Shown piece by piece: positions 26,157 to 37,500 of a DNA stretch of 64,000 nt. Every line of letters begins with the position of its first letter. Within the stretch, counting starts at the first letter, position 1. A program made the translations under genes and the position numbers. Origin of the DNA: Halocaridina rubra (lineage: Eukaryota > Arthropoda > Malacostraca > Decapoda > Atyidae); the NCBI GenBank assembly GCA_037179515.1, contig JAXCGZ010007611.1, positions 1 to 64,000 on the forward strand. The letters are read 5' to 3'. The notes beneath the pieces are model-generated. The model saw only the letters and a list, made by a program, of their open reading frames with translations, had not been told where the DNA came from and ran no database searches.

Positions 26157-27810
26157 ATGTCTCCCAAGTGTATAGGAAATTCATCTGATGGCAGTGCTTT
26201 GAAGAAAAGGAAAACCATCACCATGGAAGTTAAAGTAGAAATAGTAAAATGCTTGGAAAAGGGAGAAACTGCTACCAACTTCGGCCGCCAACCGGGATTT
26301 ATCCCTTCGACCGTGGCGACGCTTATTAAGGATAAAGATTGCATCCTTGAACATGTGAAAGGTTCTGCTCCTGTAAAATCCACTGTGATTACTAAGCAGC
26401 ATAGTGAGCTAATGATTGATATGGAGAGGTTATTAGTGCTTTGGCTGGATGACCAGCATCAATGGCATATCCGAATGAGTATGCTGTTGATTCAGAAGAA
26501 AGCTAAAAGGCTGTTTAATGCCGTGGAAAGGGAAAAGAGGGAAGGAAGTGAAGGTGAAGAGTTTGTGGCCAGCTGAGTTTGGTTTATGCGGTTTAAGGCT
26601 CATATTAATTTGCATAACCTTAAGGTGCAAGATGTAGCTGCTAGTGTTGATGAGAAAGCAGCAAGTGATTATCCTAGTGCATTGGCTGATATAATTCGGG
26701 AGGGTGGTTACCGTGCTGAACAAGTGTTTAACGTGGATGAGTCCAGCTTGTTCTGAAAGCGTATGCCTAGTTGTACGTACATCGCCAAGGAGGTGAAGGC
26801 AGCACTTTGACATAAAGTCAGCAAGGTGAGACTGACTTTGCTTTTGGGGTCAAATGCTGCTTGAAACTTCAAGCTGATCCCCTTGTTGGTTTACTTGGTC
26901 ATCCAAGGGCTTTTGGAAGGGTCACCTTCCTGTCATCTGGATATCCAACAATGAGGCTTTGGTAGCCCTTCAGATTTTCGATGACTGGTTGAGCAATCAT
27001 TTTGTGCCAGAAGTGGAAAGGTACTGTGCTGCCAAGTGTCTGCCCTCTAAGGAGTTGCTAGTGTTGGACAATGGCCCTCCCCATTTGGATGGCTTTCATT
27101 CTAATGTCAGGGTGGTTTACTTTCCACTTTATACCAATGTCATGTTACAGCCATTGAATCAGGGTCTCATTGCCTCTTTCAAGGCCTACTGCTTCCGAAG
27201 GACAATCGCTATGGCTCTTGTAGCAACTGAGAAGAACAAATACTTGACCTTCAAAGATTTTTGGAAGTCTTACAGTATTTTTCAAGTTATCAAGAGTATT
27301 GCTAATTCTTGGGAGGAAGTTAAACTGACGAACGTGAATGTAGTATGAAGTGTGTATCCAGCTTCTGAATGACTTCCGTGGCTTTGAGGAGCTAGTTGAG
27401 GCTGTCACGAAGAACGTTGTTGCCCTGAGTAAGGAGCTTAAGTTGGAGGTGAGGGTTGGTGATATAATAGAGCTGCTGAGGACCTCATTCAACATTAGAA
27501 ACAGTTAATTGAAGAGAAGGAAGAAATGCCAATCCCAAAGCTCGAGAGATTTACAAGCAAGGGCTCGGAAGAAGGTTTTGCCCTGATTGAAGAAAGATTG
27601 GCAAAGTATGAGACTGAGGATCCCAACACTGCCAGGTTATATAACTGTGATACAAAATGGACGATTCTTAATTACTCACTTTTAATCATTATTAAGCGTT
27701 TACATTCAACCTTATTTTCTAATTCTATTATCGAGAAATACATCCTCTATTGTACGCTAAGGTCTGCAGAGGGGTTATGGATTTCTTACGGTGTTACAGA
27801 GAAATAAGAA
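26157..27810 (+). pseudogene. TIGD1-like Tigger transposase pseudogene
   Basis: The start ATG at 26157 gives MSPKCIGNSSDGSALKKRKT, then a helix-turn-helix-like stretch (EIVKCLEKGE...IPSTVATLIKDK). After in-frame stops at about 26574 and 26752, FMRFKAHINLHNLKV (the CENP-B HTH region) and AEQVFNVDESSLF (first catalytic Asp block) follow. Further frame changes lead to LLVLDNGPPHLDGF (second catalytic block), LQPLNQGLIASFKAY and LNDFRGFEELVEAV. The order and spacing fit TIGD1/Tigger proteins of about 500-600 residues. Several stops and frameshifts make it non-functional. It lies inside matching TIRs. Confidence 0.88.
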
Positions 27811-28190
27811 GATAGCATCCTTTTAGACTCGCCTCAACTGTTTCTTCATAAAGGTAGAGTCCTCAGTAACAGATCCTGTACCTTCTACCTCAGCTGTCTT
27901 CACAGACTTACCTGCCCCAGTCTCTCCAGGACCGGCCTCTCCTGCTTCCTCCTCCCAATAAGCCTATCTCTCCCTCCCTTGCAGTGCCCCTTCCAGTATG
28001 CAAGCCAACAACAAGAGTAAAGGTAAGCAATACTGTACTGTATATGTCTCAAATTATGAACTTTACCACTGCGTTAGCATAGGTGGGTAACCTAGCTTCT
28101 TATTCAGGAGTGTTCCGACTTAACTACGCTGAAAGTCAAGTTACGTCATGTTTCAAGAAAGGAACTCTGACATAACTCGAGGACCCCCTA

Positions 28191-28783
28191 AATAAATGTG
28201 CTGACGCAACCCTCTTAAGGATGGATATGTATTGTTATCCAAACTTTTGAGCAGTTTTGAAGAAAGTTATCTTGTACAGCATTAACAAAGTTTAACATGT
28301 AGGCCTTTGGTCATATATGAGCAGTTGTCTGTGGTCTGCTTTATATCAATTAAAAATATTACGTTTGATTTGCTTTCACGAGAGATCAAAGCCTACAATG
28401 CACATATAGCCTTCCAAACAGAGGCACCAGCACAAAATCTGTTCCACTTATGAAAGTGGATCTGTTTTATTTTATAATGTATGAACATTTTCAAAACCAT
28501 TATCAAACATTATGTCATAAGTCATGTTGATATGTTCCATTGCATTTGTAGATTTTTTGTTTGTTTTGTAGGTTAAATGATGTGTCTTTTCTTTCTTCTA
28601 CAGGTACAGCAGAGTAGGTGTTAATGTGCACATAAATACGTTGATGATGCCAGTGTAGTTATGCTCTTCCTCCCTGACTGTTTGCATGCCTGTAGTTCTG
28701 TAGCACAGATGTGTGTTTGTATCCATCTCTAATTAACTGAAACTCTCCAACAATACTGTACAATAATTTGAGTAATTGCCAAC
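28191..28783 (+). promoter_or_regulatory. 5' flank of the PLD gene with candidate 5'-UTR splice acceptor
   Basis: A pyrimidine-rich TTTTCTTTCTTCTACAG ends at 28603 and could be the acceptor for a 5'-UTR exon leading into the coding start at 28784. The Tigger element ends just upstream at about 28190. No clear core promoter could be read. Confidence 0.35.
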
Positions 28784-31075
28784 ATGGTAATGTTAAGAGG
28801 ATTTCTGCATGTGGACTTAATTGAAGCCGAAAATCTTCCAGACTGTGACACGGCTTTCTTCAACATTGATCCTAAAGACACATCAGATCCTTTTGCACAG
28901 ATCAAGTTGGGAACAAGTGTCATCTGTAAGACAGCTTATATCAACAATGACTTGTCTCCAAAATGGCAGGAATCATATAGGATTCCTGTTTGTCACATGG
29001 CTGATAAATTGCAGATTCAAGTACTGGACAAAGATCATGTCTCTGCAGGTTTGTTAGGTGAAGTGGTTTTGAGAGCAGAAGATCTTTTAGATGGGGAAAC
29101 CTTGGAAGGATGGTATCCTCTTTATGGTTGTGATGCTCAGATTAACATAAAACTAAATTATGTTCCAAAAGATGCTATTGAAGCCACTTTTGAAGTGCCC
29201 GATTGTTATTTTCCCCTCAGAGAGGGATGTAAGCTAACTCCATATCAAGATGCACATTGTCCTGCACTGGCTTTTTATGAAGGGATTTCAGCTTTCACAG
29301 ATGAACCCTACAATCCCCCTTGTGCATGGATTGACCTCTATAATGCTTTGAATTCTGCAGAAAAATTTATTTACATCACTGGATGGAGTGTATGGACTGA
29401 AACAGTCTTAATTCGAGATGATTCTCAAGAAGATGGAAAAGGAGAGACTGTGGGAGACATATTAAAGCGAAAAGCAGCGGGAGGAGTTCGTGTGCTGGTC
29501 ATGGTATGGAATGAAAAAATGAGCACCGGTGTGACACAAGGGTTCATGGGTACATTTGATGAAGAGACGAGACAGTACTTTGAAGATAGTGATGTAGAAG
29601 TAGGTATTGTTCCACGGGTTCGTTGCCTTGAAGGATTAACATCTTTCTTTCAAAACCAATTTGCACAAACTTGTTACACTCATCATCAAAAAACTGTTAT
29701 TGTAGATGTTCCTCCTTCTGAAGAGGAAGAACTAAGAAGAATACAGGCTTTTGTTGGTGGTCTTGATATTACAAATGGTAGATATGACACTCCTGAGCAT
29801 GATCTTTTTAGAACACTTTTAAGTGTGCATCAGAATGACTTCTACAATGGAGTGGCAACAACCACTGCAACAGAGGGACCGCGAGAACCTTGGCATGATA
29901 TTCATTGCAGAATTGATGGTCCAATAGTTATGGATGTTCTAGCCAACTTCGTTGAGCGTTGGAGGCAGCAAGTGAAAGATCGTGAGGCCTGTTTATTACC
30001 TATTACCAGTGATGACTTTATACTTGATGAGGCAGCTATATGTGAAGAAGGAACATCATGGAATGCCCAGCTATTCCGATCTATCACATCTGATTCTGCT
30101 CTCTTTGACTTTGATAGAATCTCGTCTATTCCCAAAAGAAAAGGAAAATATGTTGATGATAGCATACACAGAGCATACATTCACCAAATTAGGCGTGCTG
30201 ATAGCTTTTTGTTTATTGAGAATCAGTACTTTTTAGGCTCAGCTTATGGATGGGATGATGAACAATCAACAAAGGCCCATCATCTCATCCCTCAGGAAAT
30301 AGTGCAGCGTATAGTTGAGAAAATGAGTGCTGGACAACATTTTACTGCATACATCATAGTTCCTATGTTTCCAGAAGGTGACCCAGCTAGTGGTCCCGTT
30401 CAAGAAATTCTTCACTGGCAGCATCGTACAATGGAGATGATGTACCGTGAGGTAGCAAAGGCAATTGAAGATAATGAACTCGACACCCATCCTAAAGATT
30501 ATCTCTCATTCTATTGTCTAGCAAAAGGCGAATGTCCTGAAGACATACCCGAAGATCTACCCCAACCAGATTCTGATACTCCTGCTGCTATTTTGAGAGA
30601 ACAGGCTAGGCTTATGATATATGTTCATTCTAAAATGATGATTGTTGATGATGACTATATTATAATTGGATCGGCCAACATCAATCAGCGTAGCATGGGT
30701 GGTACAAGAGACTCAGAAATTGCTGTGGGTGCATTTCAACCTCTGCATACTCGAGAAGTATGTGGTGAAGCCCGTGGATCTGTCCATAAATTCCGCATGG
30801 CTTTGTGGGCAGAACATTTAGGTTGTGTTGAAGAGGTTCATTTAAATCCAGGTTCCAGAGAATGTATGCAGGCAGTCAACAGCACTGCAGAAAGTAACTG
30901 GAAAAATTTTATTTCTGATGAACCTTGTAAAATTGATGGACATTTGATGTGTTACCCAGTGGATGTCGGGCAAGATGGAAGTGTTGGAGCTCTGGAAGGT
31001 TCAGAAAATTTTCCAGATACTGAAGCTCCAGTTTTGGGAGCTCCCAATTATTTACCAAATAAACTGACAACTTGA
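28784..31075 (+). CDS. C2 domain phospholipase D (plant-type PLD alpha-like), intronless
   Basis: A single open frame of 763 codons. It should hydrolyse phosphatidylcholine-type lipids to phosphatidic acid at membranes. Residues 4-118 form a C2 domain with acidic loop residues D29, D35, D82 and D84, consistent with calcium binding. HKD motif 1 is H301-x-K303-x4-D308 (HHQKTVIVD) with GG at 325-326. IENQYF is at 478-483. HKD motif 2 is H615-x-K617-x4-D622, followed by GSANINQRS at 629-637. The C-terminus keeps FPDTEA...LP..LTT as in plant PLD alpha (about 810 residues). No PX or PH domain is present, unlike PLD1/PLD2. Start choice: the first ATG has A at -3 and G at +4, and the C2 domain begins right after. 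All catalytic residues are present, so it is probably active. Plant-like PLDs may exist in other invertebrates; I cannot check here. Confidence 0.95.
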   Translation: MVMLRGFLHVDLIEAENLPDCDTAFFNIDPKDTSDPFAQIKLGTSVICKTAYINNDLSPKWQESYRIPVCHMADKLQIQVLDKDHVSAGLLGEVVLRAEDLLDGETLEGWYPLYGCDAQINIKLNYVPKDAIEATFEVPDCYFPLREGCKLTPYQDAHCPALAFYEGISAFTDEPYNPPCAWIDLYNALNSAEKFIYITGWSVWTETVLIRDDSQEDGKGETVGDILKRKAAGGVRVLVMVWNEKMSTGVTQGFMGTFDEETRQYFEDSDVEVGIVPRVRCLEGLTSFFQNQFAQTCYTHHQKTVIVDVPPSEEEELRRIQAFVGGLDITNGRYDTPEHDLFRTLLSVHQNDFYNGVATTTATEGPREPWHDIHCRIDGPIVMDVLANFVERWRQQVKDREACLLPITSDDFILDEAAICEEGTSWNAQLFRSITSDSALFDFDRISSIPKRKGKYVDDSIHRAYIHQIRRADSFLFIENQYFLGSAYGWDDEQSTKAHHLIPQEIVQRIVEKMSAGQHFTAYIIVPMFPEGDPASGPVQEILHWQHRTMEMMYREVAKAIEDNELDTHPKDYLSFYCLAKGECPEDIPEDLPQPDSDTPAAILREQARLMIYVHSKMMIVDDDYIIIGSANINQRSMGGTRDSEIAVGAFQPLHTREVCGEARGSVHKFRMALWAEHLGCVEEVHLNPGSRECMQAVNSTAESNWKNFISDEPCKIDGHLMCYPVDVGQDGSVGALEGSENFPDTEAPVLGAPNYLPNKLTT

Positions 31076-31943
31076 GCTTTTCTCTTATTCTGAGTTTGTA
31101 TTTCATGTTCATGCTAGATCATAGCTGTCTGTAAGTTTATAATTTTCTTAAAATTAGCAGTTGATGCACATACATTGTAATTTTGAACAATTTTTCTTGG
31201 TGGATAGTAAATTTTGTTATGTGAATAAGAAATTTTATCTTTATATTGTTTGTCGTTTTGATCACCATTTAGAATTGTTAATCTACCTTGGAGTCTCTAA
31301 GCTGAACATATCCGACTTCCTTTGCTTGCCATTTTGCAATCATCTTTAATGGAAAATTTTGTGTGCCTTTTAGAGTAAAGCTACTATAACGTCTAGTAGT
31401 AAGTTTTATTTTGTAAATGGAACAGCCGTTTTAGTGATAAAATGAAAATGTGAATATATTAATTTTGGAACGAGTTTACTGAAATGTTCCGTATCATTGT
31501 TTGATTGTGGTTACATCCATGAGCACAGTGATTATTTTACAAGTAAATATTAATTGTTACAGTCAGTGAATATTTAGTGATTGAATTCATGATATATAAC
31601 TTTATATGTAGTAAAAGCTAACTTAATTTTTTGTATTTACCAACACCAAAGATCAGTGATCTGAAAGTATTTATTCTTTGAGGAGAGTTTGTAATACAAT
31701 CATATGACTGCAGGTATAGAGATGTTTGAGATGAGAGGGTGCAGTAATTATATTCGAGTTGATAAACATTATGTATGAGGGAGCATTTAAACATTAAGAT
31801 GTAGGGCTCTGAAGTAAGATTCAATTTAAGCAAGAGCTTACCTGAGACCTAATTTGGTTCACCTGGTTATAGTCGTGACCACAAAATATGATTATTTTTT
31901 CTCATATCAAACTAAACTAGCTCAGTATGCCCTATTTGTTTTA

Positions 31944-31944
<1 letters not shown>
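31076..31944. other. PLD 3' flank / probable 3' UTR
   Basis: AT-rich with no recognised element. No AATAAA was seen in roughly the first 500 bp after the PLD stop, so the transcript end is not placed. Confidence 0.4.

Positions 31945-32036
<92 letters not shown>
31945..32036. repeat. (TA)n microsatellite
   Basis: A pure TA run of about 92 bp. Confidence 0.9.
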
Positions 32037-32039
<3 letters not shown>

Positions 32040-32389
32040 ACTCACATAACCATTTTGCATAGTACAACTTAAGGCAGCCATACTTGTTTTATCCCACTTA
32101 TCCCTTACTTACACTCTACTTAGTACCTTTTTAGGAAGCAGGACTTTGTTTTATTTTTGTCAGTTCTTACTTCCACTCTAGGAGTTTGAGATAGGATTAA
32201 TATATAAGGAAAATGATTGCTCTTTCCTGTTTCCTTGCTCTCTTGGTCATCTTCAGTATCCAAGGTGTACATTGATGGTATTTTAATGACTCCATTCCTT
32301 CAATTTTCTTATAGCAGCTACCAATCATTAAGTCCTTTTTTTTTCTAATTCAAATCATTTTTTGGGGGGTTGTGAAATGAATATGAGCA

Positions 32390-32925
32390 TTAACCCTTTC
32401 ATGCCAGCTGATACACATGTGTGTTCTTCTAAAGTGGCATGGTTCCCCAAATCCAAAACACTCGGCCAACTCGTTCCTCTAACCTTCCTCCTCCCTTCCC
32501 AACCCCAAGGCATCATAAGCCTGCAAAATAGAATAAATATAGAAGTCTATAGCTCAACATTGTTTTGCATATACTGTACTGTATATGGTTTACTGGGAAG
32601 CAGATGACTAAAATAAGGTTGTTGTTTTTATTATGCTTTTGTGCTTTATATCTTTTTGTATTGACTTCTGCATGTATGCTATAATAACATAAATGTAATA
32701 TACTGTATAACAAACATGCTAAATATGTTAATTTTTTGTGTGAATAATGCTATTATTTTTATCATATATCGCCTTGGATAGCTGCCTGCCAAGCCTTTCC
32801 TCTTTCATACCCAACTCACTGAACCTCTGAGAAGTTGACTCGCATACTATTTTGTGTATATTAAACCATTTTACGTCCAGAAAGTGTTTGAAAAAAAATA
32901 TTTGAAAAGGTACCCAACCCGTTAA
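32390..32925. mobile_element. Possible piggyBac-like MITE
   Basis: The left edge TTAACCCTTTCATGCC has the TTAA-CCCTTT form of piggyBac-type ends, and TTAA recurs after AACCCG at 32922. The right end is a poor match and there is no transposase. Weak call. Confidence 0.2.
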
Positions 32926-34240
32926 GTCAAGGTTAATAGTTGCCTGTCATTTAGAGGTTAATTTGTTATTATGTCCAGAGGTCAAGTATTATTGTTATAT
33001 GCATAGTGATTTAGTATATCATCTTTTTCATACATGAGAGGAAATTTACATGTCAACAGTGAGCGGTGTAGTGAACAAGTGATACTTATGTTTTACGCTG
33101 TTAAGTAAAGAAAAACTGTACATGACATAGTCAACTCTTTTGGAATTGTATGGATAGCAAATTAATTTACAATGTGTCAAGATAGCAGTCCCATTATAGT
33201 ATTTTTTTTTTTATTGATGTTTTATAGGAGAAAGCAGCAATTTGTTGATATCACCAAAGATATATTTTGTGCTATTTTTAAACTGGATAACGGTGCTACT
33301 TATATAACATTATACTTACTCGTTAGTTACAAATATGTAGTTAAACATTGCATTATATATCATCCTAATGTCTCTCTAATGAAAAGAAATTACTTAAAAG
33401 TCATTGATAAGCATAAGTCTTGTGTGGTAGAAAACTTCTAGTGTACAGATCTTAAATGAATATGAAGGTCATTATTCTATATGAATATCTTGAATGACAA
33501 ATATAGCTGTTGGTCATTTTTGATAGTATTTCATGCTGCTTAGATGCTAATTTTCTTTAGATATGCTCCTACTCGGGATTTATGCAAAATAAGGCAGTGT
33601 TGGATAAGACATACAGCTTGGAGTTTTGCATTCTAGGATTTCATCATGTTTTCCCAAACTAAATACAGTACGTCCGTTGCAGCGAGTACACAATGGAGAA
33701 ACAAGATCTAAATAACCATTTACCAGTTGTAATGGGTGTCAAATATTATAAGACCATTTAATGAAACTTGCTCATGTTTCTCATCACACAATCTATAGTA
33801 TTTTAACATAGTTTAGTGCATTCTTTCCTTTATAAGTTTACTCTAGGGCTGTCAAGAAAGTGCATGTATTACTTGGGAAACTTTGGATAGATGACAAAAT
33901 TTTACATATGAACTCTTTTGAGGTGAGCTAATATCGGCATTTTTTTTGCTTAACATAATCCTTTGTTTCCCATATTGCTAACTTTTCCTTGCTTTTATTG
34001 CACATATTCATAATACTGTATCTCCCTTTTGACGTCGTGAGTATCAGTTAGTATGTGTTTATCCCCTTTCTTAAGGGTATTGTGAAGTCATTTCTTTTGT
34101 CTCTTTATTTTCCAGGTTTTATGTTAGCTTCTAAGGAATTCATAATTTGATCATGTTAGCCTCATCATTCCATTTTCTACATTGAGTGGCATTACTTTTT
34201 AGTTCTAATATTTTATCTCTTATCCATTTCGATGTAAATA
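32926..34240. other. AT-rich intergenic stretch, nothing recognised
   Basis: An 89-codon open frame at 33172-33441 has no recognisable similarity and looks like chance. Confidence 0.4.
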
Positions 34241-34534
34241 CAGATGCTCCTCTACATACTAACACCCAGAGATACGAACATGCAGTCTACTATTATTATG
34301 CAGCAAGTTATGGATGGTTCCAACATTTCAAGAAGCGTGCAGACTTCCATCATGTGTCTCTAGGATGAGCAAAATGTATTATGTTCTACCACAACTTTAT
34401 TAAGTTACCTACATGATGTAGGAGTGTTTGTACACCCAATACAGTACTGTACATAAAAAATATTGACTTAAGAACAAATCAAGATACGAACGGCATTTCA
34501 GAATGTATGGCGTTCATAAGTAGGGGAGCATCTG
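34241..34534. mobile_element. Tigger/mariner-like MITE, 294 bp
   Basis: The ends CAGATGCTCCTCTACATACTAAC and (reverse) CAGATGCTCCCCTACTTATGAAC are TIRs of about 23 bp, with TACGAACA-type sequence further in on each side. The left flank is TA, the expected target. No coding sequence. Confidence 0.8.
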
Positions 34535-37500
34535 TTTAAATAAAAAATAGCAATAAGGGAAAAGAAAACGAAAATGGAATGAAATACATGTAAAATTAAA
34601 GGAGAAGACCTACAGTAGTTACAGTACCTCTGATAACAGCAGCAGATGATGAATGGGGGGGAGGAGAGGAGGAATTATTTCCATCTTAAGCATTAACACA
34701 ACATGTTTACAAATGCCACTACCTTTATCTGCCATATTTAATTCAAAATACACCGTCTTAATGCAAACAAGCACACAATTGGCGGTAGAAAGAGAACAGT
34801 GAATTTGCCTGGACGAATCCCTGATGTCATATATCATTAGCACGATCTATTGGGAAAAAATGAAACTGCAGGAAAACTTATTGTCGTTGCCTCAATAATT
34901 TGACGATGAAAGAGTGAAATGTCGAACATCAGTGTGATAAACAACGGTGACCCCCTTGAGTGAAATCATAGCCATTCTTTTGAAATCTTGCATATAAATG
35001 CATCAGTCTATCCTACAGCTTTACTAATCTGGCTCGACCTGCTTGGTGGGAATAGTGGAGAATTGTTTGCTGCCATGGTCAAGGCATTGCTTAATATCGA
35101 TATATATTTGATAAGTTAGTTTGGTCTATTTCATCACCTTTGTATTATTATCTATTTAGTATATACATTCATATGTAGTGATTTTATTTATGGGTTACAT
35201 AGTAAGTCATCATTCTTATATCATTTATTGCGTTTTTTGAGGTATTTGTTGGATGTTAATTTTTTACAGGAAAAGCAGTGTCTCTCAGATTCTTGGACCT
35301 GAAAGCCTCCTCTTAAAATAAGTATACAGTCCTTTACTGCTAGTTATATGAAGTCTTTGTAGGCTTTTACTGTTGTTTCCTCTTTCATCCCAATTTGATT
35401 TTGCAAAGTGATTCAGGCATGACCCTTCATTACTAGCGAATAGTAGAAATGAAGAATTAGAGAGGTAATCTCTTCATAAAACCAGAGTCTTGATGATCCT
35501 CAAAATTTGTTCCCAGTTAAAACAACTATTTTTTTTTTTTTATCTATAAGCAGTGTATGGGGATGTGCATGCAGGCTCTCCATTATTTGCTGAAAAGAGC
35601 ATTACTAGTCTCACTCGTATAAATTTCATATACTATCACATTGAATGAATTAGTTAATTTTAAAATAAAGAATATACTGATAAAACACAATGAATGTATT
35701 CTATCAGCCCTACTGTACTACAAATTATTAATCCAAGCAAATGTTCTTTAATCATTCGCATATATACAAAGCAAGATATAATAATAATGATAATAAGCAA
35801 TATTATAGTAATAAATTGATTGTAAAAAAACAATGATGACAGTGCTTATAATTAAGGGTAATTCTGTGTATGCAGAGTTTAAGACAGTCGAAGAACAATC
35901 ACACAATTATTATATATGTACAGTTTTTATAATATACTTAATATTGGATGCAAATTGTCAGGACAGAAATATTAGGATATTCTGTGTCTTAGTGATATAG
36001 TGTACCAAAGTACAGTATTACACTTTTCTTGGCCAAATAACACATTGGAGTATTCTGAGTGCACTGCCTGGCTTTTTTTATAACCCCCATATTTTTATGT
36101 ATTCAAGTCGAATGCATTTAACGAGTCTTATCGCAATTACCTGTCAACACTTTTCCTGTGCCTTAAATTTTGTATAATTTATGTTAAAGCAGCTGTTGTA
36201 GCTTTGAAGTAATTAGTAGTTCCAGCTTTTATTGAATCTCATTTTTAGTAACATTGATAATGCTAGGAAAGTGTCGTCTGCAGGTCTTCATTATATTTCT
36301 GCTCATGAGTTACCCTTCTTTGCTGGTTCTTGCTGTGGCAATATTATAGTGCTGTATAGTTTTTTTTTTTTTTTTTTAATTGTATATTTATTCATTTATA
36401 TCAGTTTTCCTCCGTATTCTTTAGTTGTATGCTATATATACCTGTTAGGATGGAGGATTGTTATCAGTAAAGGAGCAGTTTAGCTTGAGAATGGATTTAA
36501 ATATGTTTTCTAATCCATGACTTGTAGTTTCTCTTCTCTCTGGCTTTGACTGTCTTTTGGACTCAGGCAGATCTGAAGAAATATCATCTGCCAAAGGGCT
36601 GCCATATGATTGTTAAGATGTCATTCCGCTACCAAGGGGATTGAATCTTATAAGTGCTGTTGGGGTTCTAAGATGCTATATTCCAGGTTCGATGTTTCTT
36701 CTAGCATAGATATACAGTACTTTGCATGAAGCCAGAGTAGTAGAGTTTGAGTAAGCACAAAATAAAAAAGAAAGTTATTCATGTTTAGTGTGGTATTTTT
36801 TGTAATTGTAGGGACTCTTTATTTTTTGCTAGCTCTGTAAGTTAAGCATGCCAGCTATGAATTATGTACTTAATTAGCTTACGTTAAAATTCTTGATGTC
36901 AAACTACAGTACTGAATACCTGTTGAAGTGTTTGATAGTAATTGTGATATTGCTACCTCTCCTTAGTTTTATGCTTTACCAGATCTGATTTTAGTAGCAT
37001 CTTTAAATTCCAGATTCTACGCTTTAACAGAAATGAAAGTATTATCTATGCCTTCCTGATTCTGTAATTTATGTTGGAAACATTTACATAGTTGAGAAAA
37101 CACAGCATTTATCCTATTGATATTGCTCACAACACTACTTGGTAATGTCTTAATTCATGTGGACTCTTCTCTCCTCTTTATTATGGTTCGAATTATAGTA
37201 AATGGAAGAAATAATGCAGTTCATTATTCCTTTGTAATTTTGAAGTTTAACTTAGCAGTTCCTTCACAAGATCAAAGTTGAGACTGGTTGAGGGCATGAA
37301 TGTTCCTGAAAAGTGAGTAGATTGATGTGGATTTCATTCATATATGTATAAAATTGAGTTAGTATAATTGTAATTAATTTTCCTAACAAAATAAATTGAG
37401 AAAATATCCAAGGGCTTGCACACTTTATTTGGTAACTTGCAGAAGCAAGTATACTGTACTTATATGCTGTAGCAGATAAATTTCTTCAATGAGTATTTAT

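Larger units (their letters stand above)
25534..28190 (+). mobile_element. Tigger/pogo DNA transposon (TIGD1-like), decayed
   Basis: Left CCTCGACTTAATCAGAGTTCC...AAGTCGGAACACACCT and right AGTGTTCCGACTTAACTACG...CATAACTCGAGGACCCCC are inverted versions of each other over about 75 bp. They enclose a TIGD1-like transposase pseudogene. A partial inverted copy of the transposase start lies near the left end. The outermost bases are not certain. Confidence 0.82.

Noticed and set aside
26123..26402. Minus-strand frames inside the Tigger transposase
   Set aside because: Shadows of the + strand transposase pseudogene.
29902..30490. Minus-strand frames inside the PLD gene
   Set aside because: Shadows of a well-supported + strand gene.
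32390..32925. Confident piggyBac element
   Set aside because: Only the left end is convincing; kept as a low-confidence MITE.
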